From an uncultured Clostridium sp. (lineage in GTDB: Bacteria; Bacillota; Clostridia; Christensenellales; Pumilibacteraceae), in NCBI GenBank assembly GCA_900555125.1, contig USKH01000003.1, positions 1 through 20,772 on the forward strand: a stretch of 20,772 nucleotides of DNA. Direction: 5' to 3'. The notes beneath the pieces are model-generated. The model saw nothing but the letters and a program-made list of their open reading frames with translations, ran no database searches and was not told the DNA's origin. Each line of letters starts with the position of its first letter. The stretch's first letter is position 1. The translations under genes were made by a program, and so were the position numbers. Shown here one piece after another: positions 1-8,238 of the stretch.

Positions 1-22
1 GTTTATTTTCCTGCGAACATAT

Positions 23-51
23 ATTATACCAAATCCTGACGATTTTTTCAA
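23..51 (-). promoter_or_regulatory. Leftward sigma-A promoter of a gene left of the window
   Basis: Read on the minus strand there is TTGAAA (plus 46-51), a 17-base spacer, and a perfect TATAAT (plus 23-28). A transcript would start near base 16 and run out of the window, so a divergent gene probably lies just to the left. Between this promoter and the mgtE promoter sits a tandem direct repeat (51-61 and 62-73, AGCG[A]GTTGACA), which could be an operator, but no regulator can be named. Confidence 0.5.
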
Positions 52-113
52 GCGGTTGACAAGCGAGTTGACAAAAAAATTACGATTTTTTGCAAAAAAC
101 CCCGCCCGACGGG

Positions 114-142
114 TTGACTTATCGCTGTCCGAAGACTATAAT
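114..142 (+). promoter_or_regulatory. Sigma-A promoter of the mgtE unit
   Basis: TTGACT at 114-119 and TATAAT at 137-142 are separated by exactly 17 bases. Transcription should start near 149, giving a leader of about 148 nt before mgtE. A CCCG/CGGG inverted repeat (101-104 / 110-113) abuts the -35 box and could bind a regulator. Confidence 0.85.
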
Positions 143-148
143 GATAAC

Positions 149-296
149 GGAAATATTTTTCAGGAGGAGGCTTACAATGGATAACGACAGTAGTTTAAGC
201 GCAGACCCGTTAGGGCGAAGACAAGAAAAAGCCTTCTCCCGGCATTAAAAAAAGTTTGCGCTGCCGGCGTTTCCCTTTCAAAGCAAAGGTAGCATT
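149..296 (+). promoter_or_regulatory. Structured mgtE leader RNA, candidate cis-regulator
   Basis: The leader holds four possible helices. P1 pairs GGAGGAGGCTT (163-173) with AAGCCTTCTCC (229-239), 11 pairs with one G-U. A small hairpin CCC-GTTA-GGG lies inside at 206-215. P3 pairs CCGGCA (239-244) with TGCCGG (262-267). P4 pairs CCTTT (274-278) with AAAGG (285-289). P1 hides the ribosome site of the 23-codon upstream ORF, and P4 hides the AAAGG ribosome site of mgtE. I do not see the conserved GGTGAGGCTCCT core of the M-box (ykoK) Mg2+ riboswitch. Control by Mg2+ is inference from the downstream gene. Confidence 0.55.
177..248 (+). CDS. 23-residue upstream ORF in the mgtE leader (possible leader peptide)
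   Basis: An ATG six bases after a near-perfect AGGAGGAGG opens a 23-codon frame, MDNDSSLSADPLGRRQEKAF plus three more residues, ending at TAA 246-248. It is hydrophilic with no signal or membrane segment and resembles no protein I know. Its ribosome site forms the 5' arm of helix P1, and its last codons form the 3' arm of P1 and the 5' arm of P3, so translating it would open P1 and interfere with P3. That arrangement resembles a leader-peptide attenuator. The alternative is that the bases are conserved as RNA and the frame is incidental. The next gene starts 48 bases after its stop. Confidence 0.45.
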   Translation: MDNDSSLSADPLGRRQEKAFSRH

Positions 297-1967
297 ATGG
301 ATAAACAATTAACTTCTCTCTATCAGAATAGAGATTTTGTCGGCATGGCGAATATGCTGGAGGATTACACCCCCGAAGCGCTTGCCGGCGTACTCGGCGA
401 AGTCGCGGACGGCGACCTCGTGCTTTTGTGCCGCGAACTGAACCCCGACACGGTTGCGGACGCACTGATCGAACTGCCCGCCGACAGACAAAAAATTATT
501 CTTGCGGGACTTCACGACGATCAGCTTAAAGAAGTCATGGACGAAGTGTCGGTAGGCGACACGGTAAACATCATCGAGGACATGCCCAAAAGCGTCGCTT
601 TTCGTATTGCCGAGGAAGAAGAAATCAAGGAACTTCTGGAAGACAAGAATTTCAAGGTGCTGAAACCTCTTCTTGCCTCCATTCCAGCGGTTGATATCGC
701 AAAAATCTTTTCGGAAATCGACAAAGAAGAAATTCCGATAGTTTTTCGCATTCTTCCCAAAGCGCTTGCCGCGGACACGTTTGTCGAACTGGACTCCGAA
801 CTTCAACAGTTTTTAATCGACAAACTGTCGGATAAAGAACTTAAAGCGGTCATGGACGAATTGTTCGTGGACGATACCGTCGACATCATAGAAGAAATGC
901 CGGCAAACGTCGTAAAACGTATGCTGGCGCAGTCCGACAACGAAATGCGCGCCGGCATAAACGAAATATTAAAGTACGACAAAGACAGCGCCGGCAGCAT
1001 TATGACGGTGGAATTCGTGCGCGTCCGCCCGGATATGACGGTAAAAGACGCGTTCGACCAGATACGAAAAACGGGCATCGACAAAGAGACGATATACACC
1101 TGCTACGTCACGGACAACAAGAGCAAACTCATCGGAATCGTGACCGCAAAAACGCTTATGCTAAGCTCGCCCGACACCGAGCTCAAAGACATAATGACCG
1201 AAAACGTCATATACTGTCACACCTCGGACGACAAAGAAGACGTCGCGCGCATCATCAATAAATACGGTTTTCTCGCCTTGCCGGTAGTCGACAACGAAGA
1301 CCGTCTTGTGGGTATCGTAACGGTCGACGACGCAATGGACGTCATACAGGCGGAAAACACCGAGGATATCGAGAGAATTCACGCAATAGTACCGTCCGAT
1401 AAGCCCTATCTTAAAACAGGTGTAATAAGCATATTTCTTCACCGTTTGCCGTGGCTGCTGATACTTATGGTTTCGGCAACTTTTACGGGACTTATTCTCA
1501 ATAATTACGAAGAACATTTAAGCGTGCTGGGAGGATCGCTTCTGATTGCGTGCGTTCCCATGCTTATGGACACGGGCGGAAACGCAGGCTCGCAGGCGTG
1601 CGTAACCGTTATTCGCGGACTTGCTCTCGATCAGATAAAATTCAAGGATTTGTTCCGCGTTCAGTGGAAAGAACTGCGCACCGGTATGTTGCTGGCTATT
1701 TCGCTCGGACTTGTCTGCTTTGCAAAACTGACTCTCGTGGACAGACTGCTGTTCGGCTTTGCTTACACTCCGATGATCGCGTTTATCGTGTCGTTGTCGC
1801 TGGCTATCACGGTTATTGCGGCGAAATTCGTGGGCTGCTCGCTTCCTCTTATCGCAAAAGCGGTTAAGCTCGATCCCGCCGTCGTGGCAAGCCCGATAAT
1901 CACCACCATAGTGGACGCTCTGTCGCTTATGGTATATTGCAACATCGCCATCGCGCTTTTAGGATAG
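297..1967 (+). CDS. mgtE: MgtE-type magnesium channel with duplicated N domain
   Basis: Membrane Mg2+ channel/transporter, 556 residues against about 450 for the usual family member. Two copies of the helical MgtE_N superhelix follow each other (about residues 5-104 and 110-209); both end in similar stretches, VGDTVNIIEDMP and VDDTVDIIEEMP, 105 residues apart. Two CBS domains follow (about 230-360), which in the family sense cytosolic Mg2+. The C-terminal channel domain (about 380-556) has five membrane segments, the signature PMLMDTGGNAGSQA and the pore-side motif LDPAVVASPIITTIVD. The start at 297 has AAAGG seven bases upstream, inside a hairpin. The next gene begins 5 bases after the stop, so the two are probably co-translated. 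Identity is secure; the effect of the extra N domain is unknown. Confidence 0.95.
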   Translation: MDKQLTSLYQNRDFVGMANMLEDYTPEALAGVLGEVADGDLVLLCRELNPDTVADALIELPADRQKIILAGLHDDQLKEVMDEVSVGDTVNIIEDMPKSVAFRIAEEEEIKELLEDKNFKVLKPLLASIPAVDIAKIFSEIDKEEIPIVFRILPKALAADTFVELDSELQQFLIDKLSDKELKAVMDELFVDDTVDIIEEMPANVVKRMLAQSDNEMRAGINEILKYDKDSAGSIMTVEFVRVRPDMTVKDAFDQIRKTGIDKETIYTCYVTDNKSKLIGIVTAKTLMLSSPDTELKDIMTENVIYCHTSDDKEDVARIINKYGFLALPVVDNEDRLVGIVTVDDAMDVIQAENTEDIERIHAIVPSDKPYLKTGVISIFLHRLPWLLILMVSATFTGLILNNYEEHLSVLGGSLLIACVPMLMDTGGNAGSQACVTVIRGLALDQIKFKDLFRVQWKELRTGMLLAISLGLVCFAKLTLVDRLLFGFAYTPMIAFIVSLSLAITVIAAKFVGCSLPLIAKAVKLDPAVVASPIITTIVDALSLMVYCNIAIALLG

Positions 1968-1972
1968 AAGCC

Positions 1973-2827
1973 ATGATTTGTTCGTGTTGTCCCCGAAAGT
2001 GCAATAAACCGCGCGGCGACGGCTTTTGTCGTATCCCGGACGGCGTGTTTGTGTCGAAGTTTATGCTTCATAAGTGGGAAGAACCGGGTATTTGCGGAAA
2101 AAACGGCACTGCGGCGGTATTTTTCACGGGTTGCAATCTGCGCTGTTGCTATTGCCAGAACTCGGCGATAAGCGGAGCGGAAAACTTCGGAAAGCCCGTA
2201 TCCAAACGGGATTTTACCGAAGAGATTAAAAAGCTGCTGGACGCGGGAGCCGAAAGCGTAGACCTCGTATCTCCCACTCCCTACACTCCGTACCTTAGCG
2301 AATATCTTGAACAAATAAGAAAAATTACCGACAAGCCGATAATATATAACAGCGGCGGTTACGACCTGCCCGAACAAATCGAAGCTCTCGGAGGCTTTGT
2401 AGACGTTTTTCTGCCCGATTTCAAGTATATAAGCTCCGAAACGGCAAAAAAATACTCGCTTGCGCCCGATTATCCGGAAGTCGCAAAGCGAGCAATTGAA
2501 AAAATGCTTCGTTTAAAGCCGCGCGTCGAAATAAACGACGACGGAATTATTACGAGCGGCGTTGTTATCCGCCACCTCGTTCTGCCCGGACACCGCGCCG
2601 AAAGCATGGAAATAGCGGACTATGTAGCCGATAATTTTCCCGGCGCGTATATGTCGATAATGAGCCAGTACACTCCCGACTTCAATAATTCGCCGTACAA
2701 AAATTTAAACCGCAGAGTAACATCCTACGAATACGACAGCGTTCTTTCCCACGCCGCCGAACGTGGCATAGAGGGCTATTCGCAGCTGCGCTCCTCGTCG
2801 GACAAAAGCTTCACTCCCGATTTCTGA
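1973..2827 (+). CDS. Radical SAM protein, PflX/COG1313 type (PFL-activase-like)
   Basis: 284-residue cytosolic radical SAM enzyme. The [4Fe-4S] motif CNLRCCYC places the three ligands at C54, C58 and C61. An N-terminal Cys-rich segment (C3, C5, C6, C10, C19 and C41) is typical of the COG1313 group, often annotated as a pyruvate formate-lyase activating-like protein; its substrate is not established and no glycyl radical enzyme gene is visible here. Later motifs such as DVFLPDFKY and HLVLPGH fit that group. I chose ATG 1973 because the longer frame starts inside mgtE, while AGGA at 1961-1964 lies eight bases ahead. The short gap to mgtE and the terminator after it place it as the last gene of the mgtE unit. 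Confidence 0.85.
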   Translation: MICSCCPRKCNKPRGDGFCRIPDGVFVSKFMLHKWEEPGICGKNGTAAVFFTGCNLRCCYCQNSAISGAENFGKPVSKRDFTEEIKKLLDAGAESVDLVSPTPYTPYLSEYLEQIRKITDKPIIYNSGGYDLPEQIEALGGFVDVFLPDFKYISSETAKKYSLAPDYPEVAKRAIEKMLRLKPRVEINDDGIITSGVVIRHLVLPGHRAESMEIADYVADNFPGAYMSIMSQYTPDFNNSPYKNLNRRVTSYEYDSVLSHAAERGIEGYSQLRSSSDKSFTPDF

Positions 2828-2960
2828 GCGTTTTGCAAAATCGCCCGGATACATGCGGTAAAAACTGTTTTATTCCTCGAAGGCGTGCAGCTTTTCGTCA
2901 AAAAAGGTTGCCGGAACAGGTAAAGTCGACGATTGATTACAAAATACCTTTTACAAAAAA

Positions 2961-2996
2961 ACGATCCGACGTTTTTGCATAATCGGGTCGTTTTTT
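2961..2996 (+). terminator. Intrinsic terminator of the mgtE unit
   Basis: ACGATCCGA (2961-2969) pairs with TCGGGTCGT (2983-2991), followed by a T run. The T-G pair forms only in plus-strand RNA and is a C-A mismatch on the minus strand, so it is built mainly for the rightward unit. It also has seven A before it, so it may serve the leftward gene ending at 3031. Confidence 0.85.
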
Positions 2997-3030
2997 GTTG
3001 TTAATAGCGGCGATTAAGCCGATTTATTTT

Positions 3031-4404
3031 TTAGTTTGCCGTCTGAGCGGGCTGTTCTTCGGGTGCGGGAGCAGCGGGCTTGGGCGGTTTTACTACGAAC
3101 TTCTTGCGAAGAACGAACGTTGTTATCGCAACCGCAAGCGTTACCGCTCCGCATATCGCCACGGGAATGGCGTTTACCACCGTCATCTCGCTGCCCTGAC
3201 ATCCCATTCTCAAAGAAGAAACAGCCGTAACGATAAAGCCGAAACACACCGCAGAATTTACGATTACGTTCTTTTCAACGTAATCCTCTATCCCTTCGAC
3301 AAACCCCTTGACAATTCCGCCGAAGAATGCAACCGCGATTATATTGAAAACGCCGCCGCACCCAAGAAGAAACGCGTTAGCTTCGATTTCGTCGTATGAC
3401 ACGTACGTTGCCGTAAACGCATTTGTCACAACCTTATGCGAGCTTACCGTGCTTCCCACGCCGTTGGTATACAATACGGACAGCATTATCGCCGCCGAAG
3501 CAATGCCGCATGCGGTAGTAACGTATTTTACTATATTGTGCGCCGTATTGCCTTTTCTCCATTCCGAAGCCGCAATACACAGCACGGCGACGAGAATTAA
3601 AACCGCCGACACTGCAATTCCCGTTTCGGTTGACTTGTTTAAGGTCATTTTCGTCACTTCGCCCGAATAATCGATATAGCTGTAATATGTCGTAAGCACA
3701 ATCATGTTTGCCAATATATAGAAGCATACGGCGGACGCGGCTTTGACCAGAATTGTATAACGACAACCTCCTTTGGTTGTCTTTATGAAGTTTACCAGGC
3801 TTGTTATCCAGTTGACAAACACATATATAAGCATTGCGGCGTAAATACCGAACGCTATGATTGCCTGCAATAACAGCGGCGCCGTGTTGGTATTGGGATT
3901 AGCGGTTATTATTTTATCGACGTCGTTGAAAATTTCAAGAAAATAATACGTGACCTTGGGATTTGCTTCGCCGCCGAGCGTAGTTTTAAGACCGGACATG
4001 AACATAAACGCAACCGCGAACGTTACCGCCGCCATTGCCAGCGAATTACCAACGATGCGCAATATTTTCTGCCACAGCGTAAACGGCTCTCTTCTGTAAT
4101 AAGTAACGGGAGCCGCCGTGCTTTTGGGCGCGGGTTGCGACTTTACAGGGTCGGACGCAGACGTTTTTTTCTCTTCGAGAGAAGCTCCGCACGCCTGACA
4201 GAATTTTCCGTCGGACAGCGTTCCGCATCGGGGACAAGGCTTTTTCCCGTCTATACGGGCGCCGCAATGAACGCAGAACGCACTGCCTTCGTCGTTGTAC
4301 TCTCCGCAGCCGGGACACTTGATTTTTCCGTCAAGCCTGCTGCCGCAGCTTTTACAATAAACCGCCGAATCGTCGTTTTCGATTCCGCATTTTTTACACT
4401 CCAT
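3031..4404 (-). CDS. Membrane protein with three N-terminal zinc ribbons
   Basis: 457 residues, function unknown. Residues 1-72 form three zinc ribbons with paired CxxC knuckles: C3/C6 with C17/C20, C30/C33 with C44/C47, and C57/C60 with C69/C72. A Ser/Pro/Ala-rich linker follows (about 76-105). About eight hydrophobic segments run from residue 118 to 435, and the tail is rich in Pro and Ala. The start has AAAGGAGAG seven bases upstream. It has its own promoter and is not in an operon with either neighbour. In many Firmicutes, zinc-ribbon membrane proteins of this kind are poorly characterised; the ribbons could bind metal, partner proteins or RNA. Function is not inferred. Confidence 0.85.
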   Translation of the reverse strand: MECKKCGIENDDSAVYCKSCGSRLDGKIKCPGCGEYNDEGSAFCVHCGARIDGKKPCPRCGTLSDGKFCQACGASLEEKKTSASDPVKSQPAPKSTAAPVTYYRREPFTLWQKILRIVGNSLAMAAVTFAVAFMFMSGLKTTLGGEANPKVTYYFLEIFNDVDKIITANPNTNTAPLLLQAIIAFGIYAAMLIYVFVNWITSLVNFIKTTKGGCRYTILVKAASAVCFYILANMIVLTTYYSYIDYSGEVTKMTLNKSTETGIAVSAVLILVAVLCIAASEWRKGNTAHNIVKYVTTACGIASAAIMLSVLYTNGVGSTVSSHKVVTNAFTATYVSYDEIEANAFLLGCGGVFNIIAVAFFGGIVKGFVEGIEDYVEKNVIVNSAVCFGFIVTAVSSLRMGCQGSEMTVVNAIPVAICGAVTLAVAITTFVLRKKFVVKPPKPAAPAPEEQPAQTAN

Positions 4405-4538
4405 ACTTTTTCTCTCCTTTTAACTTTTATTTCGACAAACAAATTATAATAAATCGATGTCAACTTTTTGTCCGTCGGATATATTTCTGCCAAAATAACT
4501 GATTTAATTCAACAGTTTTTACCGATTTTCACCGTTAT

Positions 4539-4567
4539 ATTATAGCCCTCTACCATTATAAAGTCAA
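4539..4567 (-). promoter_or_regulatory. Sigma-A promoter of the zinc-ribbon membrane protein gene
   Basis: On the minus strand TTGACT (plus 4562-4567), a 17-base spacer and TATAAT (plus 4539-4544). The start would be near 4532, leaving a leader of about 128 nt before the ATG at 4404. Confidence 0.8.
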
Positions 4568-4700
4568 GCCGTTTTGCACAATTTTTTAACATTTCTGTCA
4601 CATTTTGTATTTTATTTTACTTTTCCCGCTATGCAAACAATAATATTTTAGATATAAGCCGACTTTTTTCTTCCAATCCCCCGAAAAAAACAACCAAACA

Positions 4701-4748
4701 AAAAACCCGGAATGCGCGCCCTTAAAAAGAGGCTTATTCCGGGTTTTT
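4701..4748 (-). terminator. Intrinsic terminator of the M64 peptidase gene
   Basis: A perfect 13-bp inverted repeat, AAAAACCCGGAAT (4701-4713) and ATTCCGGGTTTTT (4736-4748), with T runs on both sides. It lies about 100 bases beyond the leftward stop at 4846. It could act both ways, but only a leftward gene reaches it directly. Confidence 0.85.
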
Positions 4749-4845
4749 GTTCGTTTATGCCAAGCGCGGGCAATACCGCAAAGCGCACGATTTCGCAATA
4801 GTGCCGTACGCATTGACTACAAACGACCGATTGTGATTTTTCGGC

Positions 4846-7800
4846 TTATTTCTTTTTGGCGAAAAACGCCTTGACCGCGGCGATTAAATCCGCACACGAT
4901 TTTCTCTTCACGACAAACAGGAAAATCGCAAATCCGCCAAGTCCTAAAACCGCTGCCGAACATATCGCGATGCCCGCAATCGCTCCGCCCGAAAGCCCTT
5001 GCTTTGAGGGAGCGGGATTTATTTCGCCGCCCGAAGCGTTGTCTTTATACACGGCGGTAAGCTTTGTTTCACCCGTTACGGTAAAGGTATAAGTTTTGTC
5101 GGTACTTACTGTTTTTCCGTTTGCGTCCTTCCAGCCCGTAAACTCTTTTCCTTCCTTGTCTTGTGCCGTTACGGTTACGTTTTCTCCTTCCGCATACTTT
5201 TTGTTTTCGCCGTTTATTATCACGTTATACGTTTTTGTTACGGCAATCAGAAGGTCGGTAATTTCAATGCCGTCACTACCGAAATGTTTTCCGCAAACCG
5301 TGCAGTCTTTATGTCCTTTCGTGCCGGGGTGTTCGGTTGTTGCGGGGATTTCGTCTATCCATTCTCCGAATGTATGATTATCGGTTGCAGGGATAGTCAG
5401 GTCCGCAATCTCTTTTTTGGTTATCGGGTCACAATGCTTTTTGCATAGCATACAATCTCTGTGCGCCCTCACTCCCGGTTGCTTGCACGTCGCGGGAATT
5501 TCGGCAATCGGTTCGCCCAATTTATGCCCGTCGGGATTTACGGGAATGACAAAATCGGTGATTTCCTTATTGCTTGCGTCGTAGTTTTTTTTGCAAACAA
5601 AACAATATTTATATCCCTTTCTGCCGGTGGTCTGACAAGTCGCATACACCTCTTCCTGCCAGAAATCGAACCGATGTCCGTAGTACGGGCTGACGGGAAG
5701 TTGCAGTGCCTCATAGGTCGTTTCTTTTTTGTTCTCGTCAAAATACTTACCGCAAACAGAACATTTATAATGCGCTTTCAGTCCTTTATCCTTACAAGTA
5801 GCAGAAACTTCTTCCATAAGCGATCCGTAATCATGCGGAGCGAAATCGACGTCCTCTTCCTTTTCCTGCATAATAAACGCAGCGTTTTCAAACGTAGCGG
5901 TGTATTTCATCTTGCCTTTTTCTTTGCAGGTTGCCGCTTTTTCTTCCGTTTCGATTGCGGTTACCGTTTCGCTTTCGATATGCGCTTTGTCGCGTTTGCA
6001 TACTCTTTCCGCCATGCAAGTTTTTTCACTCGTCCAGGTATATTTTACTTCTCCCCAGTCGTGAGCGGATTTATCGCCGTATTCCGCGCCGCAAACCGAG
6101 CAAACCGCTTTTTCCCCGCAAGTTGCCGTGCCGCCCGAACAGTCTGCCGTTTCGGTATGGCTGCCGTCTTTCCTGCAAATGCGGGTGTGCGTATTGTCGC
6201 CGTTACTCACCCAATCTCCCCAATCGTGAGTATGAGCGTTTGGCTTAACGGTATAATAATAGGTCACCGTTTGACCGTCACGCATTACCGTTTGGTCATG
6301 CCCCGTTGCCCCGGCAAAATTATACCCGAAAAGCGTCGGGGGAGCCTTCCAATCAAGCTTACCTCCGACCGCAACCGGTATAACTGATTTTTGGGTGTTG
6401 GGAATTTCACTGCCGTCACTAAACCTGTACTCGATGTTTATGTTTGCGTAAACCCGAGTTTCCGTGTTGTCGTCGGCAAGGATATTTCCTTTCTCATCGG
6501 TCACTTCGAAAGCAACCGTGTCGCCGTTTTTCAAAACCGCGCAGGGCGGAATGCGATAAATCATCGCACAGCTTTCAAGTCCGGAATTGAAATCGCTGCC
6601 GTCGTATCCCAATGCCCCTTTAGGCCAGAATTTGCTTTTTTCGCTCCACACGGGTATGGTAAAGATTTGAGTTGCCTCAAGCCTGCTGCCGTCGCCGGCG
6701 GTAGCAATACTGCCGTCGGCTCGCTTTATCCAAACCTTCATGGTAACATAACGCTTCGTTACGTCCGACAGATTCTGAACAATCGTGCGAAGCTCGATTT
6801 CTTCGCCCTCCATATGTGTGCCGAATTTGTTTTTATTCGCGCCTCCGAGAAGAACGTCGCTGCGATAGCCGGCAAAATCGAAGTATCCTTTGTGAGTAGT
6901 ATCCGCAAAATCGGACGGCTTGCAATACCTCCCGGTGTATTTCCTGACTTCGGGATCGGCTACATAGAGACTTTTCCCGTCGACAAGTTGGGACAGCCTC
7001 TTGTATCCCTGCAATCTGCAAACTTCGCAGAACGGATAATCGGTGTCGCGCATAAGGCATTCGTAGCTTGAATTATAAGCATTGCCGTACGTTTGCGAAG
7101 GACAAGAATAAGTTTTTCTGAACCCCAGCAGTTTTTTCCATTTTACTTGTTCCGGATTGACATTGCAGGCAACATTGAGCGATGTAATATCCGTTTGCTC
7201 ATTCACTCTGTCCATATACTCGTCTCCAAGCCCGAGCAAACCGTGTCCAAGCTCGTGTGCAAAAGTCTGCGGCGCACGATAACTGTCGGACGGAGTTATG
7301 AAATAATGAAAACCAAACGGAAAGTTTGTATATGCGTCGCCAAAGTTCCGATCGGTATTGACAAGCAAAGCAAACTGATTAATATAATTATGAACGTAGT
7401 AAAACGGCGGATATTGGTCGCTGTCTTCCCAATACATTGTATCCGGTTCGGTTTTGTCGGGAATATGCGCGTCGTGTATCTGCTCGATAAACGCAGGACC
7501 TATACATCTCTCGAAAATATGGTTTTTCCAAGGATTTCCCATGTTCGTCGATATTGACGAAGAATTGTTAGATCCCACAACCACATCGAAAAACGTACTG
7601 CCTCCGCTTCCGAAACTCGATTCCGATGCCGTACAAAGAGCGTACACATTAAAGCGGTCGGCATAACTACGATACGGTTCGTACCGCATAGCTCCGTTCC
7701 ACACCTTTTTGACGTCATCGATAAACTTTTGTTGCTGACTTTCGGTATACCCTTCGCCGCAAATGACAATTACAATATTCTCCGTGTCGCTTCTTGTCTT

Positions 7801-8151
7801 CTGAATAGTGTAAACGGGAATTATAGGAGCGGCATATTTGCCGTCTTTGGAATAATACGGACCAAGTGTAAGCCTGAGTCGCTGTTCGGTGCTTATGTCC
7901 CATTCCCGGTTTGATTTTTCTTCCGGCGCGGCTATTGTATAATCTTCCGCTTTCTTGTCGGATGCCGGCTCCGTATAAGCATTTGCCGACGGTTCTTTAT
8001 ACAAGCTCTTGTTCCGGATGTTTTGGTTATTTTGCAGCGTATTCGCAAAACTTACCGCCGCTATGCCGAGTATTATTGCAAAGCTTACTGCAAGCGCCGT
8101 TGAAAGCTTTATTTTTTTTAATTTATTTGTCTTATTCTTTTTCATAATCAT
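4846..8151 (-). CDS. Secreted, membrane-anchored M64-family metallopeptidase with MucBP-like and Cys-rich repeats
   Basis: 1101-residue predicted cell-surface protease. A Lys-rich N-terminus and hydrophobic segment (about 3-36) form a signal or anchor. The M64 (IgA peptidase-like) domain spans about 95-420: VIVICGEGYT begins it, and HELGHGLLGLGDEY at 299-312 supplies the HExxH zinc site (H299, E300, H303). A beta-rich region (about 450-560), a MucBP-like domain (about 566-632), Cys-rich repeats (about 640-970), an InlB-B-like repeat (about 970-1033), a membrane segment (about 1055-1081) and a Lys-rich tail follow. No LPxTG is present. I chose ATG 8151: AGGGA lies seven bases upstream and the promoter is at 8210-8238; the frame open to 8349 extends beyond the transcript. 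ATG 8145 is the other possible start. A host mucin or immunoglobulin substrate is inference from the family. Confidence 0.85.
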   Translation of the reverse strand: MIMKKNKTNKLKKIKLSTALAVSFAIILGIAAVSFANTLQNNQNIRNKSLYKEPSANAYTEPASDKKAEDYTIAAPEEKSNREWDISTEQRLRLTLGPYYSKDGKYAAPIIPVYTIQKTRSDTENIVIVICGEGYTESQQQKFIDDVKKVWNGAMRYEPYRSYADRFNVYALCTASESSFGSGGSTFFDVVVGSNNSSSISTNMGNPWKNHIFERCIGPAFIEQIHDAHIPDKTEPDTMYWEDSDQYPPFYYVHNYINQFALLVNTDRNFGDAYTNFPFGFHYFITPSDSYRAPQTFAHELGHGLLGLGDEYMDRVNEQTDITSLNVACNVNPEQVKWKKLLGFRKTYSCPSQTYGNAYNSSYECLMRDTDYPFCEVCRLQGYKRLSQLVDGKSLYVADPEVRKYTGRYCKPSDFADTTHKGYFDFAGYRSDVLLGGANKNKFGTHMEGEEIELRTIVQNLSDVTKRYVTMKVWIKRADGSIATAGDGSRLEATQIFTIPVWSEKSKFWPKGALGYDGSDFNSGLESCAMIYRIPPCAVLKNGDTVAFEVTDEKGNILADDNTETRVYANINIEYRFSDGSEIPNTQKSVIPVAVGGKLDWKAPPTLFGYNFAGATGHDQTVMRDGQTVTYYYTVKPNAHTHDWGDWVSNGDNTHTRICRKDGSHTETADCSGGTATCGEKAVCSVCGAEYGDKSAHDWGEVKYTWTSEKTCMAERVCKRDKAHIESETVTAIETEEKAATCKEKGKMKYTATFENAAFIMQEKEEDVDFAPHDYGSLMEEVSATCKDKGLKAHYKCSVCGKYFDENKKETTYEALQLPVSPYYGHRFDFWQEEVYATCQTTGRKGYKYCFVCKKNYDASNKEITDFVIPVNPDGHKLGEPIAEIPATCKQPGVRAHRDCMLCKKHCDPITKKEIADLTIPATDNHTFGEWIDEIPATTEHPGTKGHKDCTVCGKHFGSDGIEITDLLIAVTKTYNVIINGENKKYAEGENVTVTAQDKEGKEFTGWKDANGKTVSTDKTYTFTVTGETKLTAVYKDNASGGEINPAPSKQGLSGGAIAGIAICSAAVLGLGGFAIFLFVVKRKSCADLIAAVKAFFAKKK

Positions 8152-8209
8152 AGTTTTATCCCTGGTATATTCCGCAAGCCATGCGTCCGCAAATACAGTT
8201 TCTTCTTTG

Positions 8210-8238
8210 ATTATATATATTTCACTGCCGAAAGTCAA
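8210..8238 (-). promoter_or_regulatory. Sigma-A promoter of the M64 peptidase gene
   Basis: Minus-strand TTGACT (plus 8233-8238), 17 bases, TATAAT (plus 8210-8215). Transcription would start near 8203, about 52 nt before the chosen start codon, which rules out the longer reading frame. Confidence 0.85.

Larger units (their letters stand above)
4405..4845. other. Intergenic stretch without a gene
   Basis: It holds the promoter of the zinc-ribbon gene (4539-4567) and the terminator of the M64 peptidase gene (4701-4748). The rest is A/T-rich, and the short frames in it lack ribosome sites and protein-like composition. I see no RNA gene. Confidence 0.6.

Noticed and set aside
98..115. Inverted repeat AACCC/GGGTT with a T run on the minus strand, looking like a leftward terminator
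   Set aside because: No leftward gene lies to its right, and it overlaps the mgtE -35 box, so it is more likely an operator or chance.
149..296. M-box (ykoK) magnesium riboswitch before mgtE
   Set aside because: The conserved GGTGAGGCTCCT-type core is absent and the helices do not match that fold.
309..806. Long reverse frame inside mgtE
   Set aside because: It is the antisense shadow of a well supported gene, with no ribosome site or family motif. The same holds for the other reverse frames in real genes, for example 13168-14244, 17539-18207 and 18453-19091.
4443..4464. TTGACA and TATAAT near the zinc-ribbon gene start
   Set aside because: They are only 9 bases apart; the properly spaced promoter is at 4539-4567.
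4598..4813. 71-codon reverse frame next to the M64 gene
   Set aside because: It spans the terminator at 4701-4748 and has no start signals.
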